Assembly (NCBI GenBank): GCA_963662355.1
Contig: OY759361.1
Span: 1,302,001-1,366,000, forward strand
Length of the DNA: 64,000 nucleotides
Reading direction: 5' to 3'
Source: WTFY01 sp026713925
GTDB lineage: Bacteria > Pseudomonadota > Gammaproteobacteria > UBA4575
Shown: positions 41,540-51,168 of the stretch, in pieces
Numbering within the stretch: the first letter of the stretch is position 1
How the letters are laid out: each line of letters begins with the position of its first letter
Notes under the pieces: model-generated
Told to the model about the DNA's origin: nothing
Database searches by the model: none
What the model saw: the letters and a program-made list of their open reading frames with translations, nothing else
Translations under genes and position numbers: made by a program

Positions 41540-41953
41540 CGCCCCCCGGTGCCGGAAACTATCGCTCCAACTCTCTCACAAACTCTAGTACATACCCAGG
41601 GGGCTTGACAAAGGTATAATCGCCTTAAATTATGTCTGCGCACGAATTTAAGAAGAGATAGTAGTCCCTTTAATTATATCCAAAGTGATCACAGCTGCAT
41701 TCATCTTTTTGTTTGTTGATTCGTTTAACTCTCTATCACTAGGATCATCTCCGTCAAATCTATCATTCATGCAGTTTGAATCATTTAATGTAATTGTATG
41801 AACGGCAGTATTAGAAATGTTCTTGTTTTTTTGGATAGAGAGTAAAGGATGGGCGGCATCGCAATACTGGTCCGGCCATCTGGAGCAATTTGAACAGCTT
41901 GCTGCCGTAGCATCGGACCGTGGGAAAGTCGAAATCCGTGGCATAGGGAGTGT
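41540..41953. other. Intergenic region upstream of the SHMT-like gene
   Basis: About 410 bases. It contains TTGACA at 41605 and TATAAT at 41615, but only 4 nt apart, too close to be one promoter. No gene is supported; a long minus-strand frame here and in the SHMT gene is an antisense shadow. Confidence 0.45.
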
Positions 41954-43234
41954 ATGGATGAAGATGAAGCTGTCATGACCGGGTATTTCACTTCCGGCGT
42001 AGGTGAATGCGATCCACTGATTGCCGAAGCGCTGTTGGGTGAAAGGCGGCGCCAGCAGGATCAGATCGAGTTGATTGCCTCGGAGAATATCGTCAGTCGC
42101 GCCGTGCTCGACGCACTCGGTCATGAGATTACAAACAAGACCCTTGAAGGTTATCCCGGTGCCCGGTTTCACGGCGGCGGACAATATGCCGACGTGATCG
42201 AGCAGACTGCGGTGGATCGAGCATGTGAACTGTTCAAGTGTTCCTACGCCAACGTGCAGCCGCACTCCGGCTGCCAGGCCAATCTCGCTGTCTTCTTTGC
42301 GTTGGTACAGCCTGGTGACCGGGTACTCAGTCTTGACCTTGCAGCAGGGGGGCATCTGAGCCATGGCCTTCGTGAGAATCTGTCCGGCCGCTGGTTTGAA
42401 GCTCACCACTACGGGGTGTCCCGAGAAACCGGTATGGTCGACTATGCCGAGGTTGAAGCGAAGGCTCTTGAGGTGCGGCCGCGGCTTCTCATTGCAGGCG
42501 GATCCGCGTATCCGCGAACCTTTGACTTTGAAAGACTGGCCGCAGCAGCGAATAAGGCCGGTGCATACTTCATGGTCGACATGGCTCATACTGCCGGACT
42601 GGTTGCGGGTGGGGTGCATCCGTCGCCGGTTCCGCATGCAGACATCGTCACCTGCACGACGACAAAGACCATGCGTGGCCCGCGTGGCGGCATGATCCTC
42701 TCAAGGGACGAGACTTGGCGCAAGGTCTTGCAGTCTTCGGTCTTCCCGGGCGTTCAGGGGAGTATTCACACTCAGGTGATCGCTGCAAAGGCGATCTGCC
42801 TCGGCGAAGCGCTAGGGCCGGAGTTCAAGGGCTATGCCCGGCAAGTCAAGGCAAATGCCGTGAGACTGGCTGCAGTTCTGTCCGATGCAGGGGTTGGGAT
42901 CGTAACTGGCGGAACTGACACGCATATCGTCCTTTTGGACCTCTCGCAAACAGGCCTGACGGGTGAAACTGCTGAACGCATTCTCGAAAGGGTGGGCATC
43001 ACGTCTAATAATAATCCTATTCCCTTTGACGTTGCCAATCCCGTGCGTTGGAGGGGTCTGCGTTTGGGGGTTGCGGCAGCGACAACACGCGGGTTCAGGG
43101 AAGTAGAATTTGAAATCGTCGGAAGTACGATTGCGTCCTTGCTCGGTCCAGCCAGGAAGGACAAAGACGCTGCAACGCAAGCGAAGCGGATCGTCACACG
43201 ATTGTGCCGCTCGTTCCCGATTTACGGTGGATAG
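41954..43234 (+). CDS. Divergent serine hydroxymethyltransferase-like PLP enzyme
   Basis: A 426-aa SHMT-family protein. N-terminal IELIASENIVS, EGYPGARFHGGG and the PLP-lysine block CTTTKTMRGPRGG (Lys238) are clear. Canonical SHMT has His before the PLP lysine (TTTHK); here it is Thr237. The C-terminal SNNNPIPFD region is kept. The gene is isolated from folate genes and has a GC-rich codon use, so it is more likely a paralogue acting on a threonine-, alanine- or methylserine-like substrate than the housekeeping GlyA. GGGAG lies just before the ATG. Confidence 0.85.
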   Translation: MDEDEAVMTGYFTSGVGECDPLIAEALLGERRRQQDQIELIASENIVSRAVLDALGHEITNKTLEGYPGARFHGGGQYADVIEQTAVDRACELFKCSYANVQPHSGCQANLAVFFALVQPGDRVLSLDLAAGGHLSHGLRENLSGRWFEAHHYGVSRETGMVDYAEVEAKALEVRPRLLIAGGSAYPRTFDFERLAAAANKAGAYFMVDMAHTAGLVAGGVHPSPVPHADIVTCTTTKTMRGPRGGMILSRDETWRKVLQSSVFPGVQGSIHTQVIAAKAICLGEALGPEFKGYARQVKANAVRLAAVLSDAGVGIVTGGTDTHIVLLDLSQTGLTGETAERILERVGITSNNNPIPFDVANPVRWRGLRLGVAAATTRGFREVEFEIVGSTIASLLGPARKDKDAATQAKRIVTRLCRSFPIYGG

Positions 43235-43411
43235 GCCTTGGGTGGTGGTCATCCCATAATCTAACCCAAGCGTTTGTGAACATGGCATGATAAATCCCTG
43301 GAATGGGGAAAAGCTGCTAAGCGGGTCTTCACAGTCTATTTGGGAATAGCCTTGCAAGATTTGTGAGATGCAACAAGGCAAACCGTGCGGCTTCCATCAG
43401 ATGCGTCCTGT

Positions 43412-44260
43412 TCAGAGGTCGCGCAGGAACGCGTCCAGTGCAGCGGCGCACTCGGGCTCAGCCAGGGTTGGGGCGTGCCCCGTCCTTGGCACGGTCACCA
43501 GGCGGGCGCCAGGATACTCTTGACCCATCCGCGTGAAGCATTCTTCGGAAAGCACATCCGAGACTTCGCCCCGAAATGCGAGCAGTGGAATCGGTCGCAA
43601 CCCTAGAAAACTGGTCCAAAGGTCGGGGGGCGCACCTTGAGTTCCGATGATGGGCTTGACGATATCCACATCCCAATCGAAGTGCAGTAACCCGTCTTCA
43701 CCCTCGCGATAAGTGTTGCGGACCATCACCTCGAACATCGCCTCGGTTTGATATATGGCAGCGGGCATCTGTGCCTTGATCGCCTTCACTGCACTCTCCC
43801 AATCGGGCTGTGGGCGATCAACACAAATATAGGACAGGACGTCTTCAAGCCTGTCCTGTTCAATCTCCGGCCCCACATCGTTGAGCACCACGCCTGCGAA
43901 AGCCAACGGCATGAACGCCCCGAGGAACAAGGCCAGCAAGCCGCCAAACGAGGTTCCGACCACGACGACCTGATGGATATTGGTGTGGGCAAGCAAATGG
44001 GCGATGTCGTTGAGATAGGTTGCAGGCTTGTAGTTGCGCCAGTCCGGGTCGTAGTCCGACCGTCCCCGGCCGCGCAGGTCCGGACACAGTACCCGCCGCT
44101 CTCCCGCGAGCCTGCGCGCAAGCAGGTCGAAATCGCGCGAATTTCTGAACAGCCCACCCAGGCAGAGTACTGGCGTTGCGGGCGAGGCCGGATCGCCGTA
44201 GTCGCGAAAATAGAGGCTGAGACCGTCCTGGGCCGTGAACCGGTGCTCGAGATATGCCAT
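43412..44260 (-). CDS. Alpha/beta hydrolase
   Basis: A 282-aa cytosolic alpha/beta hydrolase of the esterase/lactonase type. Oxyanion block LCLGGLFRNSRDF, DLRGRGRSD loop, nucleophile elbow GTSFGG and catalytic His near the end in RTGHAPTL are all in order. The ATG at 44260 is preferred over a GTG two codons earlier. The natural substrate is unknown. It is convergent with the SHMT-like gene, 177 nt away. Confidence 0.85.
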   Translation of the reverse strand: MAYLEHRFTAQDGLSLYFRDYGDPASPATPVLCLGGLFRNSRDFDLLARRLAGERRVLCPDLRGRGRSDYDPDWRNYKPATYLNDIAHLLAHTNIHQVVVVGTSFGGLLALFLGAFMPLAFAGVVLNDVGPEIEQDRLEDVLSYICVDRPQPDWESAVKAIKAQMPAAIYQTEAMFEVMVRNTYREGEDGLLHFDWDVDIVKPIIGTQGAPPDLWTSFLGLRPIPLLAFRGEVSDVLSEECFTRMGQEYPGARLVTVPRTGHAPTLAEPECAAALDAFLRDL

Positions 44261-45382
44261 AGCCACAGATCTTGATTTGGTATCGGGGTGTACTATGAAC
44301 AGAGGGGATACCCCTGCGCGCTAACAAGCATAAAGCATACTATTTCTCACATGCACAGGTAATTATATTTGTCTTCAGTACCCACAAATCATCAATGCAG
44401 CCCGAGCATCACCGGCCAAGCCTGACCATCAGGTCATATGCCCGGTAACCTTAACTATCTGATATTTGCGCATGATGCCCCCCGACACTGATCTGTTATG
44501 AGAGTATTACACCTAAATCTGGACCAAGTTTAGAGGGGCAGGACAAGTTCCTTACGAATATTTTCCACACCACAGTCAAGTCTGTCACTCATATACTGGC
44601 AGTATGCAACATGTCCTGCATGCAGATGAGCTAAGGCGCTTGAAGATACAGCCAGCAGGCTAATGAAAACAATTTTTTGGTTATAGCTGTGCCTCTAGCC
44701 AAGTGAAATATGAGGGGCTAGTGAATTAAGAATTGTCATCTGAATTTTTAATTACTGAAACATCTAGTATTTCTACTTTATCTTTTCCTTCTTTCAAGAG
44801 CTGTATATGTGAAGGTATCGCATTTTCAGCTTCTTCACGACTATTATAGGATCCGGAAACTGCCTGCTTTACTGAATCTTCAATTTTGCAAAAAGTGCTT
44901 ATTTGGTAAGTTTCTTTCTTGTCCATATGTGTAACCAGATGTTTTGATGCAGTTATAACTAGAGGTTGCTTGGGATGACTGGAAACAAAGCTTATTTAGG
45001 GAATTATATATATTTATCCGCAATTTTGTGGCTTGGGTTGGAGTGTTTGATGGGGTGAAAGTCTTAGAGGCCCATCAAATGTATAACACAGACGCCCCGA
45101 CCCAACTTGAGTACAGCAGCGTTGAAAGCGCACTTGCCATTGGAGTGTTGGTCAGTTGCGCTAAAATTGAATATTAGGCATACGAAACTTGTACTCAGGT
45201 CAGTGTACAATGTGAGCGGTTGCTACTGCTGCAATTGCAACACATCATACGTTTCTATCGAGTTGAGCCGCACAGTACAGGTGTCCTCGGTGACGCTCCA
45301 TCCTAGATACTGTTGCCAGCCATCGCCCCAGGTGGATCCCCTACGGAATCACATGACACGAGCCACAGTAGGCTAGCTCACG
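44261..45382. other. Gene-poor stretch
   Basis: About 1.1 kb with only one marginal ORF (44726-44926). Base composition is AT-rich and frames are short and interrupted. A frame at 45107-45376 has no ribosome binding site or motif. It may hold remnants of lost genes, but none could be identified. Confidence 0.5.
44726..44926 (-). CDS. Small hypothetical protein
   Basis: A 66-aa frame with a normal hydrophilic composition (MDKKETYQISTFCKIEDSVK...). It resembles short regulatory or stress proteins in composition only. The ribosome binding site is weak and no family is recognised. Confidence 0.35.
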   Translation of the reverse strand: MDKKETYQISTFCKIEDSVKQAVSGSYNSREEAENAIPSHIQLLKEGKDKVEILDVSVIKNSDDNS

Positions 45383-46441
45383 CTAAAACCTGAAGGTGAA
45401 GATTCTGGCCTTGGGTTGACTTGGCCCGGGTCTGGTGAAGTCCAGATCCTTGTAGTGGTCGGGCACGGTGGACCAGCCTTCGTAGATATTGCCGCCGAAG
45501 TAGAAGTTTTGCGTGGAATCTGGGTCTGTGGCTGGACTGATTTCCAGGAAGAGATCGTAGGTATGCTCTGGAGGGTGCAGACCGGTTCGATCGTCGTGAG
45601 GCACGTGTTCACTGTGACCATCACCGTCAACATCTGCTCGAATCCAGTCGAGCCAGAGCAGGCGATGGTAACTGCGGTCGACGATCATACCGCGCAACTC
45701 GGAGTTGAAATGCAAGATGATCCACTCGGCATCTGGATGCGATCGCTGAATGGCAAGGTGTAGTGAGCGCGTAAGCAGCGGCGTCGAGCCAAATGCAAGT
45801 TTAGTTAGGGATTCTGGGTGATTGACAACGAGGTAATGGATCACGATGTCATCCATTAGCGTGTAGTCCACCTCACCGTTGAGAAGTCTTGTGATGCTGT
45901 CCTCTTCACTGTTCGAGCCAACGAAGATCGGCCCGTCTGCCATTTTCACTGCCTCGCCATATGAGTATCCGGCTACCAGGGCGATCCGCTTGCCGGCAAG
46001 GTCGGCCAGTGAGGTTGCTGATACGTCGCTGCCTTGGCGCCCGGCGAGAATCAACCGGTTTTCGAGATACGGCTGCGAGTACATCAGCACGCGTTCACGC
46101 TCCGGATCTTTCCAGAGAGCTGCACTTCCGTCAAACTCGCCTTTCAGCAGTGAGGGTGTCAGCTTGGATTCATCCACGAGAACTGTTTCGGCAACGATTC
46201 CCATGCGCCGGAGAGCCTCCTCGACAAGATCGAGGGCGAACCGCGGCTGTCCTGGCACGTCGGTGAACGGCGACCACGCAGTCGACACAAGCTGCAACCG
46301 CCAATCCTGCGCTGACGCCATGATAGGTATTGCAATGACGAGGAGTAACAGTGCTCTACTCATCCATTGGATCCAGCGAATAAGCCGTGTTTGACACATG
46401 GGTCGTGACAGGATCAAATTTAGGGGGATGACACGTATCAT
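45383..46441 (-). CDS. Periplasmic solute-binding protein, family 3 (PBPb), stand-alone
   Basis: A 352-aa PBPb-type binding protein. A hydrophobic signal segment (MSRALLLLVIAIPIMASAQ) ends near residue 45, then the bilobal domain follows (STAWSPFTDVPGQPRFALDL, GEFDGSAALWKDPERERV, LLNGEVDYTLMDD). The C-terminal 90 residues extend beyond the fold and include a calcium-loop-like DVDGDGHSEHVPHDD. The ATG at 46441 overlaps the stop of a 58-aa upstream ORF as ATGA, which supports this start although the signal peptide would begin about 26 residues in. No permease or ATPase is adjacent, so it may be a sensor or a receptor component. Confidence 0.75.
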   Translation of the reverse strand: MIRVIPLNLILSRPMCQTRLIRWIQWMSRALLLLVIAIPIMASAQDWRLQLVSTAWSPFTDVPGQPRFALDLVEEALRRMGIVAETVLVDESKLTPSLLKGEFDGSAALWKDPERERVLMYSQPYLENRLILAGRQGSDVSATSLADLAGKRIALVAGYSYGEAVKMADGPIFVGSNSEEDSITRLLNGEVDYTLMDDIVIHYLVVNHPESLTKLAFGSTPLLTRSLHLAIQRSHPDAEWIILHFNSELRGMIVDRSYHRLLWLDWIRADVDGDGHSEHVPHDDRTGLHPPEHTYDLFLEISPATDPDSTQNFYFGGNIYEGWSTVPDHYKDLDFTRPGPSQPKARIFTFRF

Positions 46442-46614
46442 TTTTTGTAGTGCCTCATTCTTGGGTTACAATGAAGTCCCAACTCACGTGCTCCATCTAG
46501 ATCATCGGATTCCAAAAACCTCTTTAGTTCCTCGAGATAGTTATACCAGATAGCCGCGTACATTGGATGTACAGCAGATACAGATGGTACCAGCACGTCA
46601 TACTTCGTCATCAT
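46438..46614 (-). CDS. Hidden 58-aa ORF coupled to the binding-protein gene
   Basis: A short frame starting ATGATGACGAAG at 46614 encodes a 58-aa protein rich in Tyr, Leu and charged residues (LEELKRFLESDDLDGAREL looks helical). Its TGA overlaps the ATG of the binding-protein gene (ATGA), the pattern of translational coupling. A TATAAT lies about 16 nt before the start but has no clear -35. No family is recognised; a leader peptide or small partner are possible. Confidence 0.45.
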   Translation of the reverse strand: MMTKYDVLVPSVSAVHPMYAAIWYNYLEELKRFLESDDLDGARELGLHCNPRMRHYKK

Positions 46615-47002
46615 GAACCATGCTTTTGCATTATAACTTGTCGCTGAGCTCGTAGCGCACCTTGATGTTTATCAAATCATCCAGGCCACATTTCCCAGTC
46701 GCTTTCATGCATGAACGCACTCTCTTTAGGCAATTACGCATGAATGGACCCCTGGAAAGTTGAAAAAACAAGCCAGTCATTCCCCCATTCACTTCCCAGG
46801 AATAGCAAATGTCCAGAAATTCAAGGTACCGGACCTTTGAACTGAGGCAGTCTGCTCCTCGGTAATTGCGACTTCTTCACACAAAAGCCTCCTCCCCCTA
46901 CCCGGGGCATCTCAGCAAGATTTACCGCACTATGCCTGAATCAATTTGCATGGAAAAGGCCATCCCCTAGCGGTTTCATTCAAGTATGCATGCTTACCTG
47001 CT
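46615..47002. other. Intergenic region with half of a diverged repeat pair
   Basis: About 390 bases with no supported gene. Bases 46922-46963 resemble bases 51754-51793 (CTATGCCTG.ATCA.TTT.CA.GGA motif), about three quarters identical by eye. No terminator is visible for the convergent TonB receptor gene. Confidence 0.35.
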
Positions 47003-49561
47003 TTAAGGGTTGAGCGAGAACTTGGCATTCAGGAACAGTGTGCGCCCCGAGGTGGAATCCAAAGTGAGGGCTACACTTGAAGGGTTTTTAGGATCTTTGG
47101 ACGGGCCGTGATCGCCAATATTGAGAACTCCGCCTTGTATTTCCATCTTGCTCAGACCAAATGCATCGCGCCATTGGATTACCAGGTCATGTCCCATCCA
47201 TGAGTCAAACTTGTCGGTTTTGTCCACATTTGAGTATCCTGAAATCGCATGGAGATTCCAGTTTGCAGCGACCCGGCCCCTGCTCATGCGCAGCGATGCA
47301 TGGACGCGGTTGTGTGGGCGGTCACCTGGTTGTACTTCATTGTTCACCCGGCGTTTATCCCGGGATATGTGCAGCCAGCGGGTGGTAAAAGCCATATCTG
47401 CCCAAGTGGTCTTCCAGTCAGCATGAATCTGGATATTGACACCTTCGATATCGACTTCCCCGCTGTTGACCCATGGGCTTCGAATCTGTGTAATCACATC
47501 TCCTTCACGCGTAACCACTACCCCGGGTGGTAACTTCCCGGCCGCCTCAAGATCGACGATGGATTGAGTGGACAGTCTCTCCGGTATGTCGGAAATTTCA
47601 ATCTGGAACCAGTCCGCAGCCAGCGAAAAAGGCCCAAGATTCGCCGCCGCTCCAAAGCTGAAGCTTTCCGTTTCATCCAGCTCCAGGTCCGGGTTCCCGC
47701 TGCTGATGCGCTCCACCTGGAATTTGCGACAATCTCCCAGGTCACCGGTGTGCGTTTTGGTATCGCAGATGTAGGGGTAGTCGAGTGCGGCCTGCCCGTG
47801 TTGCGCATTCAGGCTGGGCGTGCTGGCTCCCTCACTCCAGGATCCACGAACAGAGAAGTTCTTGTGCAGCCGGTATTCGCTTGTGATCAGATGGGAAAAC
47901 TCTGATCCAACATCATCGTAATCATCGTGCCAGCCGGCAAGGACAGCATTCCATTTGCTGTGCAGCGGGAGGAACAGTTCAGCAAACGCTGACTTGCGCC
48001 GACGTTCGCCCGTGGCAGAGTTGCCACCAGACCCGAGCACATCTTCTGCATCGTGAGAGTTGCCATTGATGTCCAGGTAGTCGTAAACGTTTCTGCGTTT
48101 CTCGTGCGCATAGGCACCGCCTGCTGCCCAGCGCACATTGCCCCCGCCCAGTGCAAAAGCCGTCCCGTCAAAGGATACGTGCACCGTTTTATGTTCCGTA
48201 AGCAAATTGCGTTTGAGTTTGAGGCCGGTCTCACGAATTGATGACAGATGTCCCGACTCCCGGGAACGTGGATCTTCAATGTTGTAGCTGTCAATGACTG
48301 TCCCGAACAAGCTTTCGCTTACGAAGGTATCACCGGTGACATCGGTATCGTCCTGGTAGTATCGAAGATGGGCATCGTAACCAATGTCGCTTGCAAATTT
48401 CCCGTGAAGGCCAAGCGTGAGATCGTATTCCTCCAGATCCGTGCGCCATTCGCGGTTGCCATGCCCGATGAACCGATGGGAAAGGTAGAGCGTTGCAGAA
48501 TCGGGGGGTGCAGTGACCCCGAGGCCCTGCAGCAGTTCTTGCTTGATTGTGTCCGAGGCCAGGTTAAAGGTGCCTACCGATGGCGCGAAGCGATCTTTGC
48601 TGTCACGTTGGGCAGCCCGGATGTCGACATACATGTCCATGTTTTCACCGAGCGGGTGATCGAAATTGAGAAACAGGCTTTCACGGTTGTAACGCTGGGT
48701 GTGCCATGAAATCTCGGAATAGGCAAAGCCGCAGCCTGTGCCGGAAATGCCTCGTGGATTGCTAAGCGGGCCAGTGTATGCACTGCCTTCGCAGGCACCC
48801 AGGGGGTACGCTGTCGTGTCTCTGCCGATGGTGACGTAAAGGGTGTTGCCACCCTCCGAAACACCGCCCGTATCGGCAAACGAACCCCCAGGAGTCCATG
48901 TAGCACGGCTGTAGACTCTCTGTTTGTCGCGGATTTCATCCCTTTGGAAAAAGTCTGCACCAAGCGTGATATGACCGTCTCCCAGGGGACCTCCCCACAA
49001 AAGGCTTCCTTGCCCGGAATCACCACCTGCCTGTTCTGTCGGTGAAACGCTCGCCTGGACCTCAAATCCACTGTAATCCCTTTTCAGCACAATATTGATT
49101 GCGCCACCGATCGCATGCCCGCCTTGCAGACCGGTCGCACTGTCACTCAGGACCTCGATGTGCTCAACAGCCGATATAGGCAAGGTGCCCAGGTCCAGGG
49201 TTGAATCGGAAATGCGGCGTCCATTGATAAAAACCGCGGTACGACTGCTCCCGAGAATCAGTGGCTTGTAGATGCCGAAGGCATTGTAGACCGCTCGACT
49301 CAGCAGCAATTCACTGACATTTCTCATGCCGGACAGTTCAATGTCTTTCTGGCTGATCACGGATACGACATGCTGTGCATTGGCCGGGCTTTCAGGGATA
49401 TGGCTGGCTATGGATACCTTCCTGTCGGCTGTCGCATCTTGCAGCACGACCGCTGTCAGGATTGCAAACATCACTAAAGTGGGAACCAGTCGTCGAAGGA
49501 CATGGATGCTGCGTATGTGAGTACGCAGGCGGAACCACCGACCGGGTATCACTTTGTTCAT
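47003..49561 (-). CDS. TonB-dependent outer-membrane receptor
   Basis: An 852-aa TonB-dependent receptor. A signal segment lies at about residues 22-45 (LVPTLVMFAILTAVVLQDATA), the plug domain at about 55-170 (ISQKDIELSGMRNVSELLL, FINGRRISDSTLDLG, SAVEHIEVLSDSATGLQGG), then a 22-strand-type barrel ending in an aromatic-terminated strand (LFLNAKFSLNP). The ATG at 49561 follows GGGAGG with ideal spacing; an upstream extension is not signal-like. Plug features resemble the large receptors for diverse organic ligands. No TonB box or neighbour fixes the substrate. Confidence 0.93.
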   Translation of the reverse strand: MNKVIPGRWFRLRTHIRSIHVLRRLVPTLVMFAILTAVVLQDATADRKVSIASHIPESPANAQHVVSVISQKDIELSGMRNVSELLLSRAVYNAFGIYKPLILGSSRTAVFINGRRISDSTLDLGTLPISAVEHIEVLSDSATGLQGGHAIGGAINIVLKRDYSGFEVQASVSPTEQAGGDSGQGSLLWGGPLGDGHITLGADFFQRDEIRDKQRVYSRATWTPGGSFADTGGVSEGGNTLYVTIGRDTTAYPLGACEGSAYTGPLSNPRGISGTGCGFAYSEISWHTQRYNRESLFLNFDHPLGENMDMYVDIRAAQRDSKDRFAPSVGTFNLASDTIKQELLQGLGVTAPPDSATLYLSHRFIGHGNREWRTDLEEYDLTLGLHGKFASDIGYDAHLRYYQDDTDVTGDTFVSESLFGTVIDSYNIEDPRSRESGHLSSIRETGLKLKRNLLTEHKTVHVSFDGTAFALGGGNVRWAAGGAYAHEKRRNVYDYLDINGNSHDAEDVLGSGGNSATGERRRKSAFAELFLPLHSKWNAVLAGWHDDYDDVGSEFSHLITSEYRLHKNFSVRGSWSEGASTPSLNAQHGQAALDYPYICDTKTHTGDLGDCRKFQVERISSGNPDLELDETESFSFGAAANLGPFSLAADWFQIEISDIPERLSTQSIVDLEAAGKLPPGVVVTREGDVITQIRSPWVNSGEVDIEGVNIQIHADWKTTWADMAFTTRWLHISRDKRRVNNEVQPGDRPHNRVHASLRMSRGRVAANWNLHAISGYSNVDKTDKFDSWMGHDLVIQWRDAFGLSKMEIQGGVLNIGDHGPSKDPKNPSSVALTLDSTSGRTLFLNAKFSLNP

Positions 49562-50226
49562 TTGACCTCCCTTGAAGGGTAACTCATGGCAAAAAGATAC
49601 CTGCCTTGTGTATATGCGAAGCCGACGAGGCCAGCAGCATGTTGTCAGTGGATCACGTTGGTACCGTGATTCTACTATATCGTTTGCAAATTTTGGAAAA
49701 GTACTATGCCATTGCAAATATGATTAAAGGTGTAGGGACTGTTCATACAAGTTGCGAAAAGACCCCCTTGCTAGAGGGTTCTTGTACCCGAGGCACAGGC
49801 AATGTGCCTGGCTGTATTCGGATCAGGGGAAAGTGCCATGGCTGTCTGGCAGGGCACGCATTCAGTCCCATGCATTCGGCAAAAACCCAGTTGTTCAGAG
49901 GGTAGACTGCCGTACCTTGTACTGTACCTTTACCGCTTCATGTACGGTCCAGATCTTCCTTTGAAGATTCTGCATGATCCGACATTGAATTGTCTCGCTT
50001 TAATCCTTCACAGTAATGGGGGATCTCCGTTGTGATCGATCATGACTCCCTTTATGTATCAGGCACTTGACTGCAGCCTGTCAAGGATAGTTGGGTGGGC
50101 TGTCCCACAAGGGCGTGAATGCCGTAGATGTCATTTGAAATTCCCTGCAAATGCCGTAATGTGTGCGCATGCAAGGAACTGCACAACAAGGCCTGAGGAC
50201 CTTTGACAAGGCGCCTTCGTATTCCC
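49562..50226. other. Intergenic region upstream of the TonB receptor and lipoprotein genes
   Basis: About 665 bases between divergent genes. It contains small inverted repeats, e.g. GGCACAGGCAATGTGCC near 49793, but none with a T run. No gene or operator can be named with confidence. Confidence 0.45.
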
Positions 50227-50964
50227 ATGCCATATAAAACCGCCTTCTCGCTTTGCCTGGTGATGGGTTTCTTGCTGTCTGCCGGGTGTACTGTCACGTC
50301 TCCTGAGAGCGGTCCGGAGCTTTCGGCGTCCCCGCCACTCGCACCGCTGGATGGAATCTGGAAAGGCGAGTTCGATATCGGAGGTCGGGGTCCGTTCGAC
50401 TTTACTGCGGTGCATATTGACGGCAAGGCCTATGCGTACAGCGAGCGTGCCAAGGCCATGTGCGTAGGCACAGTGGAACTGGATGGCGAGAATTACACAT
50501 CTACCTATGCCTTGTTCGTACTGGACGGCGGTCCGTTCGATTTGGCAAAACTGACCGGGAAAGCCACGGAACAAAACGAAATTGCCTCGCATTTTGCCAC
50601 CATGAACGGTGGGGATACGGGTGCGCTGAATCTTGAGTACGATGCGGTGTATAACACTCCGTCTTCTCTGGAGATGGTTACAGGAGCCTGGTCGTACACG
50701 GACCAGGATAAACTGACCACGCAATTCGACATCGGGACCGAGGGTGTAATTCAGGGCCAGGATTCAGATCACTGTCAGTATCAGGGGCAGGTCGGAATCA
50801 TCAATCCTGATTACAATGCATACAGGATTGCGGTGGAGATCAGCGGTTGCAGTTCGGTCGATGGAGCCTATGAGGGGGTTTCGTTTCTGGCAGAAGACCG
50901 GTTGAGCGTACAGATTGCCAATGCCAGGTATGCGCTGTTTTTTGCATTTGACCGGGATCCTTGA
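50227..50964 (+). CDS. Hypothetical lipoprotein
   Basis: A 245-aa lipoprotein with a standard signal ending in the lipobox LLSAGC (Cys at about residue 21 from the ATG at 50227), followed by a beta-rich domain (LDGIWKGEFDIGGRGPFDF, AYSERAKAMC, ...). The frame extends to a TTG at 50203, but the ATG gives the typical signal length. It may be anchored in the outer membrane. No family is recognised. tRNA-Tyr follows 119 nt downstream. Confidence 0.7.
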   Translation: MPYKTAFSLCLVMGFLLSAGCTVTSPESGPELSASPPLAPLDGIWKGEFDIGGRGPFDFTAVHIDGKAYAYSERAKAMCVGTVELDGENYTSTYALFVLDGGPFDLAKLTGKATEQNEIASHFATMNGGDTGALNLEYDAVYNTPSSLEMVTGAWSYTDQDKLTTQFDIGTEGVIQGQDSDHCQYQGQVGIINPDYNAYRIAVEISGCSSVDGAYEGVSFLAEDRLSVQIANARYALFFAFDRDP

Positions 50965-51083
50965 GCTCACTTGCCGGGCGGTTGTCAGTCTGTAGATCCT
51001 GTCTGTGCCGGTTATAAAGGCCTACGCTCCTGCAGTGCAATATTGACAGTCCACAGATATATACCACACAATCCGTGCGCATC

Positions 51084-51168
51084 GGAGGGGTACCCAAGTG
51101 GTCAACGGGAGCAGACTGTAAATCTGCCGGCTCAGCCTTCGGAGGTTCGAATCCTTCCCCCTCCACCA
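51084..51168 (+). tRNA. tRNA-Tyr (anticodon GTA)
   Basis: An 85-nt class II tRNA with a long variable arm. Acceptor GGAGGGG pairs with CCCCTCC, anticodon loop CTGTAAA gives GTA, the T-loop is GTTCGAA, and CCA is encoded. In most gammaproteobacteria tRNA-Tyr sits in a tRNA-EF-Tu cluster; here it is isolated in an accessory region. Confidence 0.96.

Noticed and set aside
41605..41620. TTGACA and TATAAT as a promoter
   Set aside because: The spacing is only 4 nt instead of about 17.
41648..42637. 329-aa minus-strand frame over the SHMT-like gene
   Set aside because: Antisense shadow of a clearly coding GC-rich gene; no homology.
45107..45376. 89-aa frame in the gene-poor stretch
   Set aside because: No ribosome binding site, odd composition and no motif.
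49793..49810. Inverted repeat upstream of the TonB receptor as a terminator or operator
   Set aside because: Short stem, no T run, and no known operator sequence.
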